Position numbers and translations under genes: made by a program
Assembly (NCBI GenBank): GCA_000998425.1
Contig: LCDG01000002.1
Location: 1 to 34,910, forward strand
Direction: 5' to 3'
Source of the DNA: Candidatus Nomurabacteria bacterium GW2011_GWC2_42_20
GTDB lineage: Bacteria; Patescibacteriota; Minisyncoccia; Phycocordibacterales; UBA1550
DNA length: 34,910 nt
Notes under the pieces: model-generated
Database searches by the model: none
What the model was told of the DNA's origin: nothing
What the model saw: the letters and a program-made list of their open reading frames with translations, nothing else
In this document: in pieces, positions 1 through 8,242 of the stretch
Position numbering within the stretch: the stretch's first letter is position 1
Layout of the letters: each line of letters opens with the position of its first letter

Positions 1-62
1 ATCCAGAGTGATAGTACTAAAAACTTCTTTCCTATGCTTGGTTTTATTTCATCTGGTTCCAC
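1..62 (-). CDS. 5' end of a partial gene (GTG start), paralog of the protein at 22565..23191
   Basis: Reverse strand from 62 reads GTG GAA CCA GAT GAA ATA AAA CCA AGC = (M)EPDEIKPSIGKKFLVLSLW..., resembling MEPEINLPSHSTAKWIITGV of 22565..23191; both are preceded by the same 59-bp element. Confidence 0.5.
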   Translation of the reverse strand, partial: MEPDEIKPSIGKKFLVLSLW

Positions 63-67
63 GCTTC

Positions 68-126
68 TAGTTTACCTTTAATTACCCCCCAACCGCAAGG
101 GGTCGAGGTGTGATGTGTGTGGATAA
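68..126 (-). promoter_or_regulatory. Upstream element copy A (59 bp, includes TTATCCACA)
   Basis: tagtttacctttaattaccccccaaccgcaaggggtcgaggtgtgatgtgtgtggataa; same length and conserved ends as 23222..23280. Confidence 0.6.
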
Positions 127-196
127 CTCGATAATAGTCCGACTGAAAAATATAGGTCATTAAGCAACTTCATAAAATAGTTTCTCTCAGAACGAA

Positions 197-970
197 TTAC
201 CGTTTCGTCAGAATCTCTGCATCTCCGTCAGTTATCAAAATTGTGTGCTCAAAATGCGCAGAACGCTTGTGGTCTTTTGTCACATAAGTATAACCATCTG
301 GCATGAGTTTTATATATCGTGTACCCTCGTTCACAATAGGCTCAAGCGCTATTACCATTCCTGGCTTCAAACGCATGCCTTGCCCACGCTCACCGTAATT
401 CGCAATATGAGGATCCTCGTGCTGACTGTACCCAACTCCATGACCACCAAGCTCCTCAACCACTACAAAACCGTGCTCTTTTACATATTTTTCAATAGCA
501 TATCCAATATCGCCAATGGTGTTTCCAGTGCGCGCCGCGCCGATACCAGCTACAAGGGCTCCCTCTGTGGCAGAAATGAGTCGTTTTGCGATGTCGTCAA
601 TTTTCCCAACTGGCACTGTAAGAGCGGAATCTGTAAAAAATCCTTTGTGTTTGACACCAGTATCAATGCTTACAATATCACCCTCTTTTAGAACACGGTT
701 TCCGCCAATACCATGCACAACTTCATCATTTACTGATACACACAGAGTACTCGGGTAAGCAGTATGCGCTCCCTCTGGTTGATAATGCAAAAAAGCTGGC
801 TCATCTCCTCCTTCTCGTATCAACTTTTCTGCGAGTTGGTCGAGTTCATTTGTAGTGACACCTGGTGCAACACTGTCGCGCACAGTAGACAAAACGCGCG
901 AGAGACGCCTGCCACCTTCGCGGAGAACTTCAATTTCTTCTTTTGTTTTTATTAGTCCATTTTTTGCCAT
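197..970 (-). CDS. map: Methionine aminopeptidase, type I
   Basis: ORF 257 aa with GHGVG, HEDPHIANYG and ALEPIVNEG motifs; position after secY-adk. Confidence 0.96.
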   Translation of the reverse strand: MAKNGLIKTKEEIEVLREGGRRLSRVLSTVRDSVAPGVTTNELDQLAEKLIREGGDEPAFLHYQPEGAHTAYPSTLCVSVNDEVVHGIGGNRVLKEGDIVSIDTGVKHKGFFTDSALTVPVGKIDDIAKRLISATEGALVAGIGAARTGNTIGDIGYAIEKYVKEHGFVVVEELGGHGVGYSQHEDPHIANYGERGQGMRLKPGMVIALEPIVNEGTRYIKLMPDGYTYVTKDHKRSAHFEHTILITDGDAEILTKR

Positions 971-1008
971 CTTAGTTTTTAAGATTTACTAAACTCAGTC
1001 TTTAATAA

Positions 1009-1602
1009 TTAGAGGTCAAGCCCGTTCTTAATATCATTAAAAACTTCGTCTGGTGTTTGCTCGCCGTTAATTTCTAGAAAACGATATGATGAATCACTAC
1101 GATAATGGTCAATGGCCGGAACGACGTCCTTTGTAAAAAATGCCAGCCTCCTTGCCACAACTTCGTCACTTATGTCATCCGCACGACCGCGCCCGCGCAA
1201 GCGTTCCTCCGCCCACTCCTGTGATACATTTAGAAAAATTACTGTTGGATTCTTTCGTTCATAAAAAGGGAGCGCTGTATCAAGAATATTTGCCTCAATG
1301 ATTGAGCGTGGCATACCATCAAAAACAATATGCTCACCCCCACGAATCTTTTCAATAAAAAGATGTGACCAGATCCACACGGCAAGGAAGTCCGGTTGAC
1401 GACCCCCCAAATCATTCACTTTACGCGCAAGCTCCCACGTATACCCAGAATCCTTGATATGCCGACGAAAATGGTCGCCTGTTTCAATGTAGAGAATTGG
1501 GTTTTCTGGAGTTTTCTCTGTGAGAAACTTTTGGAGCATACCCGACTGCATCCCTTTTCCTGCCCCTGAGCGTCCGATAAATATAACTGTCTGAAGTTCC
1601 AT
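1009..1602 (-). CDS. adk: Adenylate kinase
   Basis: ORF 197 aa; P-loop GRSGAGKGMQ, FDGMPRS motif, between secY and map. Confidence 0.93.
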   Translation of the reverse strand: MELQTVIFIGRSGAGKGMQSGMLQKFLTEKTPENPILYIETGDHFRRHIKDSGYTWELARKVNDLGGRQPDFLAVWIWSHLFIEKIRGGEHIVFDGMPRSIIEANILDTALPFYERKNPTVIFLNVSQEWAEERLRGRGRADDISDEVVARRLAFFTKDVVPAIDHYRSDSSYRFLEINGEQTPDEVFNDIKNGLDL

Positions 1603-1655
1603 TTTGCCAGTGTATCAAGAAATCTTGAAGAAAACAAAGATGGAAAATTGGACTT

Positions 1656-2927
1656 TTAGTACTCCCTCATCGTTATCTGAGCATCAATCTTTTTTACAAG
1701 ATCAAGAACAACAGAAACAATAATAAGAAGAGCGGTACCTCCAATCGATAGGCTGGCAATCTTTGTAAGGTTTTGCATAACTAGAGGCAAAACAGCAATA
1801 AGTCCAAGGAATACTGCTCCGACGAGTGTGATTCGAGTTAGTATTTTTGAAAGATACTCTGCTGTTGATGCACCCGGACGAATACCTGGGATGAATGCTC
1901 CATTCTTTTGAAGGTTGTTTGAAATAGCCTCTGGGTCAAATGTAACTGCCGTATAAAAGAATGTAAATACAAATACAAGACCAAAGTAAAGCGCGCCATT
2001 TATCCATACATTTGAAAGCACTTTTTGTATAAAGATTGCAACTGTTTGAATAGTTCCCTCACCCATAGTTGATAGAGCGTTTGCAACAACTGTTGGGAAA
2101 ACTAAAATGGAAAGCGCAAAAATAATTGGAATAACGCCTGCCTGGTTTAGACGAAGTGGAAGGTATGTCATTGTACCACCAGTCGTATGGTTACCACGAA
2201 CCTGCTTTGCATATGTAATAGGCACTGGGCGTTCTGCTTCTGTCATGTAAACGACTGCTCCTATGAGCAGAATCGTTGAAACAAGAGCGGCAATATATAC
2301 AGGGATTTGTGATACATCAAACGAGAACAAAAGCTGCCCAACAGTTGCGGGAATACTTGAAACGATACCAGCGAAAATAAGTAAAGAAACACCGTTGCCG
2401 ATACCAAACTCTGAGATAAGCTCTCCAATCCACATAAGAAGCATTGAACCAGCCGCAACAATAATCGTATTTGTAAAAATCTCAAAAGGAGTAAGTCCTA
2501 CAAGAATCCCCTGCTGTGTTAAATATGCAATAAGTCCATAACCCTGCATTAGAGAAAGTGGCACAGTAAGCAAACGTGAGTACTGAGTCATTTTACGTCG
2601 ACCCATTTCTCCTTCCTCGCTCTGCATCTGCTTGATCTTTGGCGACATCATCGTCAAAAGTTGCATAATAATAGACGCGGTAATGTATGGCCCGACACCG
2701 AGCATCACAATAGAAACCGCAGAGAGGCCACCTCCAGTAAGGAGGTTCAGGAAGCCGAGAGCCTGATCATTCGCAAGGAGCGCACCTATGTTTTGTCCTG
2801 CAGCTGCTGGGATAGGAATGTTCGCAAGCAAGCGAAAGATTACAAGCGCGACAAGTACAAAAAGTACTTTGCGACGAAGCGTGCTATCTTGCACAATCAT
2901 CTTTAGTTTGCGAACAAGTGTTTCCAT
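1656..2927 (-). CDS. secY: Preprotein translocase subunit SecY
   Basis: ORF 423 aa with multi-TM SecY signature and conserved operon position. Confidence 0.97.
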   Translation of the reverse strand: METLVRKLKMIVQDSTLRRKVLFVLVALVIFRLLANIPIPAAAGQNIGALLANDQALGFLNLLTGGGLSAVSIVMLGVGPYITASIIMQLLTMMSPKIKQMQSEEGEMGRRKMTQYSRLLTVPLSLMQGYGLIAYLTQQGILVGLTPFEIFTNTIIVAAGSMLLMWIGELISEFGIGNGVSLLIFAGIVSSIPATVGQLLFSFDVSQIPVYIAALVSTILLIGAVVYMTEAERPVPITYAKQVRGNHTTGGTMTYLPLRLNQAGVIPIIFALSILVFPTVVANALSTMGEGTIQTVAIFIQKVLSNVWINGALYFGLVFVFTFFYTAVTFDPEAISNNLQKNGAFIPGIRPGASTAEYLSKILTRITLVGAVFLGLIAVLPLVMQNLTKIASLSIGGTALLIIVSVVLDLVKKIDAQITMREY

Positions 2928-2933
2928 AGGAAT

Positions 2934-3380
2934 TTATTTTACAGTACCTCCAAGTTTTTCTACAGCTGTCTTTGCAGACTCTGAAATCAAACATCCTCGA
3001 ATATCGAGCTTTTTGTCCAGAACACCAGAACCAAGAATCTTTATAATAGGAACCTTGTTTCCTTTTTTCTCAACAAGAGAATGCTCGAGCAAGACCTTTG
3101 GGGTAACACGGTCACCTGCTTTAAATTCAAGATTTAGAATTCCAAGATTCAAAACAACGTAGTGCGTAAACTCAGTCTTAAATTGATTGCGAGATACTCC
3201 TTCTCCGCGAAGCTTTGGGAGCTTCTTAATAGTGTCACGCATTTGTGGGCGCTTGCGGTGTCCAGCGCGTGCGTCCTGACCTTTTGTTCCGCGTCCAGAT
3301 GTCTTGCCACGCTTACCTCCACGTCCAACAACCTTCTTTACGGCGCGTGGCTTTCTTGTTTTTACTTCATGTGCTTGCAT
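2934..3380 (-). CDS. rplO: Ribosomal protein uL15
   Basis: ORF 148 aa; KKVVGRGGKRGKTSGRGTKGQDARAG. Confidence 0.96.
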   Translation of the reverse strand: MQAHEVKTRKPRAVKKVVGRGGKRGKTSGRGTKGQDARAGHRKRPQMRDTIKKLPKLRGEGVSRNQFKTEFTHYVVLNLGILNLEFKAGDRVTPKVLLEHSLVEKKGNKVPIIKILGSGVLDKKLDIRGCLISESAKTAVEKLGGTVK

Positions 3381-3395
3381 AGTAGTATTATTTAA

Positions 3396-4109
3396 TTAGC
3401 TGTTGGCCTTCTCTACAGTAGCAACCTTTGAGGCGATGCCAGCTTTGGCGCGTAGCTGCTCCAAGGCCTTTATTGTAGCGCGCGCATTGTTGAGCTTGTT
3501 CTTTGAGCCAGAAAGGATTTTTGCGCGAACATCCTTGATACCAGCTAACTCAAGCACATTACGTACCGAGCTTCCAGCAACCATACCGCGACCCTTTGCT
3601 GGCATAATCATTACAGTTGCAGATGATTCCTTTGCTTCCACTTCATGAGGAATCATCATACCACTTGTAAGGAGGACTTTGATCATGTTCTTTTTTGCAT
3701 TCTTTGTAGCCTTTTCAATAGCAAGCGCTGTGTCAGACGCCTTACCGATACCAACACCAACAGAACCCTTACGGTTTCCAGCAACAAGAGCTACAGAAAA
3801 TGCGAAACGGCGACCGCCAGCAACAACGCGAGTTACGCGACGAATCTGAATGAGTTTATTATCAAACTCTGGCTTCACACGCTCAAAACCAGCGCCACCG
3901 CGGCCACCGCGTGGTGAACCACCCTTGCGAGCTCCTGCGCCACCGCGAGCAGGTCCTCTGGAAGATGACGCTCCACGTGCGCCACCAAATGATGGGCGGG
4001 CTGAAGAAGTCCCAGTCTTTGTTGTAGTTACTGGAGCCACTTGGGCAGTTGTTTCAGAATCAGCTGATTCTCTGCTTGGCCGTAAACTTTTTTGTGTTGT
4101 CTCTGTCAT
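3396..4109 (-). CDS. rpsE: Ribosomal protein uS5 with long RG/S-rich N-terminal extension
   Basis: ORF 237 aa; RVTRVVAGGRRFAFSVALVAGNRKGSVGVGIGKA core, about 85 residue low-complexity N-terminus. Confidence 0.96.
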   Translation of the reverse strand: MTETTQKSLRPSRESADSETTAQVAPVTTTKTGTSSARPSFGGARGASSSRGPARGGAGARKGGSPRGGRGGAGFERVKPEFDNKLIQIRRVTRVVAGGRRFAFSVALVAGNRKGSVGVGIGKASDTALAIEKATKNAKKNMIKVLLTSGMMIPHEVEAKESSATVMIMPAKGRGMVAGSSVRNVLELAGIKDVRAKILSGSKNKLNNARATIKALEQLRAKAGIASKVATVEKANS

Positions 4110-4126
4110 AAAATTATTAAATGAAA

Positions 4127-4477
4127 CTAAAATATTAGTCCTCCCTCGCGTGCACCATCTGCGAATGCTCGGACACGACCAGTGTAGATAAATCCTCCAC
4201 GATCAAACACAACCGTAGATATCCCCTTTGCTTTTGCGCTCTTTGCTAGAGCATCGCCTGCAAGCTTTGCGCGCTCTGTCTTTGTCTTCCCTTTTAGGCC
4301 AAGATCTGACACAGCAGAAAGCGTGTTGCCTTTTGTGTCATCGATGATCTGTGCGTAAATATAGCTGTTTGACTTGAAAATTGCTAGGCGAGGTCGCTCT
4401 GATGTACCAGAAACCTTTGCCCGGATGCGGTTGTGGCGACGTGTACGCTGTTCGTTTTTTGTTAGTTTTGTAGTCAT
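4127..4477 (-). CDS. rplR: Ribosomal protein uL18
   Basis: ORF 116 aa; [35 protein letters not shown]. Confidence 0.96.
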   Translation of the reverse strand: MTTKLTKNEQRTRRHNRIRAKVSGTSERPRLAIFKSNSYIYAQIIDDTKGNTLSAVSDLGLKGKTKTERAKLAGDALAKSAKAKGISTVVFDRGGFIYTGRVRAFADGAREGGLIF

Positions 4478-4497
4478 GATAGTAAATTATCTAAATG

Positions 4498-5031
4498 TTA
4501 TGCAGACTTCTTGCCTTGCTTGCGACGAACAACCTCTGTGCCGTAACGAATACCCTTCCCTTTGTATGGCTCTGGCTTCTTCTTTGCGCGAATCTGCGCT
4601 GCGAACTGCCCGACAGACTCCTTGTTAATCGACGAAAGTGTAAGTACGTTTTTCTCAACCAAAACCTTTACATCTTTTGGTATCTCCATAGGAACTTTGT
4701 GTGAAAAACCAAGACTAAATACAAGTGTGTTTCCTTGCGCCTCAACCTTGTATCCTACACCTTCAATAATAAGCTTCTTTGCAAATGCTGTGTTTACTCC
4801 TGCAACCATATTTACGAGATGTGACGCGTACGTACCCCATAGAGCTCGAGCCTCCTTTGAACTATTCTTTGGAGAAAACGAGATTGTATTCCCTTCAACC
4901 TTGATATCAACAGGACCAGAAAAGTCGCGAGTAAGCTCACCCAAAGGACCCTTCACAGTAAACACTGTGTCGTTTTGAGTGACGGTTGTACCCGTCGGAA
5001 TCGTTACGCCTTTTTTTCCAATTCTTGACAT
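4498..5031 (-). CDS. rplF: Ribosomal protein uL6
   Basis: ORF 177 aa; MSRIGKKGVTIPTG... and KKPEPYKGKGIRY. Confidence 0.97.
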   Translation of the reverse strand: MSRIGKKGVTIPTGTTVTQNDTVFTVKGPLGELTRDFSGPVDIKVEGNTISFSPKNSSKEARALWGTYASHLVNMVAGVNTAFAKKLIIEGVGYKVEAQGNTLVFSLGFSHKVPMEIPKDVKVLVEKNVLTLSSINKESVGQFAAQIRAKKKPEPYKGKGIRYGTEVVRRKQGKKSA

Positions 5032-5042
5032 ATAAGTATTAA

Positions 5043-5432
5043 TTACCAGATTTTAAAGAGTGCCTCACCACCGACCTGCCCCTTTTTTGCATCACCCCCA
5101 GTCATAATGCCTTTTGGAGTTGACATAATCATCAAGCCAAAACCATTTTTAATAGGTTTGATCTCCTCTGCTTTCAAATAAAAACGACGTGATGGCTTTG
5201 ACATACGCGCAACATCTACAACACGTGGCTTCTTCCCCTCGTATGCAATGCCGACCTCTAGCGTCTTTTGAACCTTCTTGCCTTTTTTTGCATACGAGGC
5301 AATGTACCCTTCAGTAAAAAGAACCTTTGCGATAGCCTCTTTTAGGTTTGAGAAAGGCATCTCGACAATATCCTTGCCGGCGTTACCTCCGTTCTTAATG
5401 CGTATAAGCATGTCTGCGATTGGGTCGTGCAT
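5043..5432 (-). CDS. rpsH: Ribosomal protein uS8
   Basis: ORF 129 aa; MHDPIADMLIRIKNG..., C-terminal GGEALFKIW. Confidence 0.97.
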   Translation of the reverse strand: MHDPIADMLIRIKNGGNAGKDIVEMPFSNLKEAIAKVLFTEGYIASYAKKGKKVQKTLEVGIAYEGKKPRVVDVARMSKPSRRFYLKAEEIKPIKNGFGLMIMSTPKGIMTGGDAKKGQVGGEALFKIW

Positions 5433-5444
5433 AATAGTATAGGA

Positions 5445-5630
5445 TTACCAAGAAGACTTTTTAACTCCAGGAATCTTGCCGTCATTGGCAAGCTCACGGA
5501 AGCAAATACGGCAAAGATCAAAATCGCGCATATAACCACGTCGACGACTGCAGTTGAAACAGCGACGTACTGTACGTGAACTGAATTTTGGCACCTTTGC
5601 GGCGCGTGCGGTTACTGATGTTTTTGCCAT
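5445..5630 (-). CDS. rpsN: Ribosomal protein uS14, zinc-binding type
   Basis: 61 aa from the internal Met (MAKTSVTARAAKVPK...); CFNC...CRIC zinc motif. The longer ORF to 5762 is not needed. Confidence 0.94.
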   Translation of the reverse strand: MAKTSVTARAAKVPKFSSRTVRRCFNCSRRRGYMRDFDLCRICFRELANDGKIPGVKKSSW

Positions 5631-5668
5631 AATTAAAATATGGGGTTTCTGCCAATATCGCGTGTTAA

Positions 5669-5704
5669 TTCTTTTTAAAACGAAACCTCGCTTTAAAAAG
5701 GAGA
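5669..5704 (-). other. Hairpin in the leader of rpsN
   Basis: ctttttaaa ... tttaaaaag arms with extension, between the putative promoter and the rpsN start. Confidence 0.4.
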
Positions 5705-5734
5705 AGCACGGATTGCTCAAAAACCCGTATGAGC

Positions 5735-5762
5735 ATCCTAGCATATGAGGAAATAATGTCAA
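5735..5762 (-). promoter_or_regulatory. Putative sigma70-type promoter for rpsN and downstream genes
   Basis: Reverse strand TTGACA-16 nt-TAGGAT. Confidence 0.6.
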
Positions 5763-5785
5763 CCATTATTGAGGGTTCCAAACAA

Positions 5786-5809
5786 AAAAGGCACCCTGGA
5801 GTGCCTTTT
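5786..5809 (-). terminator. Rho-independent terminator after the ORF at 5826
   Basis: AAAAGGCAC-6 nt-GTGCCTTTT followed on the minus strand by a T tract. Confidence 0.85.
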
Positions 5810-5825
5810 GGATGATAAATCAGAT

Positions 5826-6077
5826 TCAAGTGATGCGGAGGTGTCCGCAGAACACTGGGTGTTTCCGAATTTCAGCATGAAACCGCATAGCCCCGCGCCG
5901 AAACATTGATGCAAGGGTTTCTGAGCGGGTGTGATTTTTGTGCCCTGACAAGACGTCAGATGGTGGCGGACTGCCGGTTTTCAAAATATCAACGACACCA
6001 CATGGCGCATCGTGACGAACACGACCGATTTGCTGATGTCCAACTTGCTGGATTTGCCGAACTTCTTTTTTGAGCAT
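5826..6077 (-). CDS. Hypothetical small protein (83 aa)
   Basis: ATG at 6077 preceded by GGGAGAAAGTC (SD); own promoter-like sequence and terminator. Confidence 0.55.
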   Translation of the reverse strand: MLKKEVRQIQQVGHQQIGRVRHDAPCGVVDILKTGSPPPSDVLSGHKNHTRSETLASMFRRGAMRFHAEIRKHPVFCGHLRIT

Positions 6078-6122
6078 GACTTTCTCCCTGTAAAGAACAT
6101 GTCCTCGCACATGCGACAACAG

Positions 6123-6133
6123 ATTCAATTATC
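6123..6133 (-). promoter_or_regulatory. -10/initiator motif GATAATTGAAT of the 83 aa ORF
   Basis: Shared motif with 6499..6509 and 16700..16710; TTGTTT about 17 nt upstream. Confidence 0.45.
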
Positions 6134-6171
6134 CCACAAACAGATACTGAAAACAAGCTTTTTCATGCGAC

Positions 6172-6195
6172 AAAAAAGGCGGCCGTATGGTCGCC
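6172..6195 (-). terminator. Terminator after the ORF at 6240
   Basis: Minus strand GGCGACC-ATAC-GGCCGCC-TTTTTT (one mismatch). Confidence 0.75.
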
Positions 6196-6239
6196 TCTCG
6201 AGGTAGGGTTGTTTTATTTTTATGTTTCAGTCAGTGTTG

Positions 6240-6452
6240 CTATGGGTGGAGACAACCGACACTGCCACTAGATGCAAAGAAGGCATCTCCGCCGACATTG
6301 CGCCCAGAGCTGTTTTCATTGTCCATTTTGCACCCATACAAACAAACTGGCGCTCCGTTGAATGCGAGTACATCTGGGCACCCATGATTTTCAAGATGCT
6401 CTGTCTCGAGGACTGTGTCATCCCCTAAGTTACGGATAGCTATTGCAGGCAT
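6240..6452 (-). CDS. Hypothetical small protein (70 aa)
   Basis: ATG preceded by AAGGGAGAAATA (SD); own promoter and terminator. Confidence 0.55.
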   Translation of the reverse strand: MPAIAIRNLGDDTVLETEHLENHGCPDVLAFNGAPVCLYGCKMDNENSSGRNVGGDAFFASSGSVGCLHP

Positions 6453-6498
6453 TATTTCTCCCTTAAACTAAAAGAACTCTTGAATACACCAAATGCGT

Positions 6499-6509
6499 AT
6501 TCAATTATA
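6499..6509 (-). promoter_or_regulatory. -10/initiator motif TATAATTGAAT of the 70 aa ORF
   Basis: TATAAT on the minus strand; inverted repeat TTGAATAC/GTATTCAA at 6480..6504 overlaps it. Confidence 0.5.
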
Positions 6510-6574
6510 CAAATAGTGCCACTTTTGTGTAAAAATGCAAGGGGGAATAGCCAAAGATCCTTGGCTAAAACAAA

Positions 6575-6681
6575 AACGTTTCATTTTAGATGCAGTACGC
6601 GAAGCAAGTTTTGTTGTTCAACGGAGCCGTACACGAGACAACAAAACGAAACGACAAAGTAATGCGCTAAAATGAAACGTT
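6575..6681 (-). repeat. Long imperfect inverted repeat, family copy 1
   Basis: aacgtttcattttag (6575..6589) / ctaaaatgaaacgtt (6667..6681) perfect 15-nt outer arms, inner gttttgttgt/acaacaaaac arms, apical ggagccgtac. Confidence 0.75.
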
Positions 6682-6685
6682 ATTA

Positions 6686-7191
6686 TTATTTCTTGAAAGG
6701 AACACCGATGATATCGAAAAAGCTGGTTGCCTCCTTTTTATTCTTTGCTGTAGTCACGATAGTAACAGCTAAACCAAATAGATCCTTTACATCCTCATCT
6801 GAAACTTCAGGGAAGATTGTTTGCTCTTTTACTCCAAGCGTAAGGTTCCCCATTTCATCAATACTTTTTCTGTCATAACCACGGAAGTCACGAGTGCGAG
6901 GCGCGCGCCACGTAGAGTCACCGCAACTCCGATCTTGTCTCCCTCACGAAGTTTGAAAGCAGCAATGGATTTCTTTGCAGCACGAAGTGATGGCTTCTGC
7001 CCCGTGATCTTTGCAATTCGCCCCATCACCATGTCGTTGCGATTCTTATCCTTTGAGCGTCCTGTCGTTGCAGACACAACGACCTTTACAAGACGAGGGG
7101 CGGCAAGCTTGGCCTTGTAGCCAAACTCAGTCTTCATTGTATCGAAGGCGCTTGCTTGTCTTTCTTTAACTGTTTTAAATGCAGATTTCAT
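6686..7191 (-). pseudogene. rplE: Ribosomal protein uL5, disrupted reading frame
   Basis: First 112 or so residues in the 6829..7191 ORF; C-terminal part PRTRDFRGYDRKSIDEMGNLTLGVKEQTIFPEVSDEDVKDLFGLAVTIVTTAKNKKEATSFFDIIGVPFKK* lies in another frame, stop at 6686..6688. Confidence 0.85.
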
Positions 7192-7208
7192 AGTTTTAAT
7201 ATTTAAAA

Positions 7209-7517
7209 TTACTTAAGCTCGCTACCGCTTTTCTTGGTAACACGAACATTCTTGCCGTCAATTTTTTTCGAACCAACGCGTGTGCGCGCTCCAGTCTTTG
7301 GGTCTACGACCATAACGTTTGAAGCATTTATCGGCATTGCCTTATCTATTATTTGACCGCTCTTTCCTCTCTCGCGAGACTTCTCGTGGAGCCTTGAAAT
7401 ATTTGCACCCTCTACAACTACGCGATTAGCAGAAGGAAGAACCTCAAGAATCTTTCCTTTCTTTCCTTTATCTTTTCCGGTGATTACGATCACGTTGTCT
7501 CCTTTTTTGAGTTTCAT
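7209..7517 (-). CDS. rplX: Ribosomal protein uL24
   Basis: ORF 102 aa; MKLKKGDNVIVITGKDKGKKGKIL. Confidence 0.96.
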   Translation of the reverse strand: MKLKKGDNVIVITGKDKGKKGKILEVLPSANRVVVEGANISRLHEKSRERGKSGQIIDKAMPINASNVMVVDPKTGARTRVGSKKIDGKNVRVTKKSGSELK

Positions 7518-7543
7518 AGTGGTGGTAGAGTTAATAATTTTGA

Positions 7544-7915
7544 TTAAAGCACTTCTGGCGCAAGCGAACCGATCTTGTTGTAGCCGATCTCGGTGATCTC
7601 ACGAGGAATCGGACCAAAAATACGTCCTGCCTTTGCCTCCTTCTTTACCTTGTCAACTATAATAACAGCATTGTCGTCAAAACGAATGTATGAGCCATCC
7701 TTGCGACGGTATGCATTGCGCGTACGAACAACGAGCCCAGTAAGCACGTCCTTTTTCTTTACCGACTTGCGTGGCTCAGCAACTTGCACAGAAAGCACAA
7801 CAAGGTCTCCGATCATAGCATAACGCTTTTTCGAGCTTCCTAGCACCTTAAACACGCGCCCGATTTTGCCTCCGGTGTTGTCCGTTATCTTTACGATTGT
7901 TTGTGGTTGAATCAT
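7544..7915 (-). CDS. rplN: Ribosomal protein uL14
   Basis: ORF 123 aa; MIQPQTIVKITDNTGGK... Confidence 0.97.
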   Translation of the reverse strand: MIQPQTIVKITDNTGGKIGRVFKVLGSSKKRYAMIGDLVVLSVQVAEPRKSVKKKDVLTGLVVRTRNAYRRKDGSYIRFDDNAVIIVDKVKKEAKAGRIFGPIPREITEIGYNKIGSLAPEVL

Positions 7916-7952
7916 GGTAAATTTTGTTACTATATACTACTCTTTATGAATG

Positions 7953-8234
7953 TTATGCAGACTGCTTTCCGATAACCTTGAAAGATTTGTCCTTCGAGAT
8001 TGGGCGACACTCCTCAATAACCACCTTGTCCCCTGTCTTGAATACTCCTTCTTCATCGTGAGCTTTATACTTCTTTGATATGTTCATGAACTTACCATAC
8101 TTTGGATGCTTTACAAAACGGTTTACTAGAACAGTCACTGTTTTCATCATTTTGTCTGACACGACAACACCTTGAAGCTTCCTTCGAGTTACGTTGCTTG
8201 CTGCACTAATTTTTTTGTTGGTTTTTTCAATCAT
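7953..8234 (-). CDS. rpsQ: Ribosomal protein uS17
   Basis: ORF 93 aa; [32 protein letters not shown]. Confidence 0.96.
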   Translation of the reverse strand: MIEKTNKKISAASNVTRRKLQGVVVSDKMMKTVTVLVNRFVKHPKYGKFMNISKKYKAHDEEGVFKTGDKVVIEECRPISKDKSFKVIGKQSA

Positions 8235-8242
8235 GATAGTGT

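Noticed and set aside
245-691. Plus-strand ORFs opposite map and opposite most ribosomal genes (e.g. 3850..4191, 15339..15947)
   Set aside because: They mirror well-supported minus-strand genes, lack recognisable motifs and arise from codon composition; treated as spurious.
5445-5762. Long 105 aa version of S14
   Set aside because: The extra N-terminus overlaps the leader hairpin and -10 box; the 61 aa form matches zinc-type uS14.
6672-6878. Plus-strand ORF MKRYYYFLKGTPMISKKLVASFLFFAVVTIVTA... resembling a small signal-peptide protein
   Set aside because: It is the antisense of the L5 C-terminal coding region, which is clearly recognisable on the minus strand.
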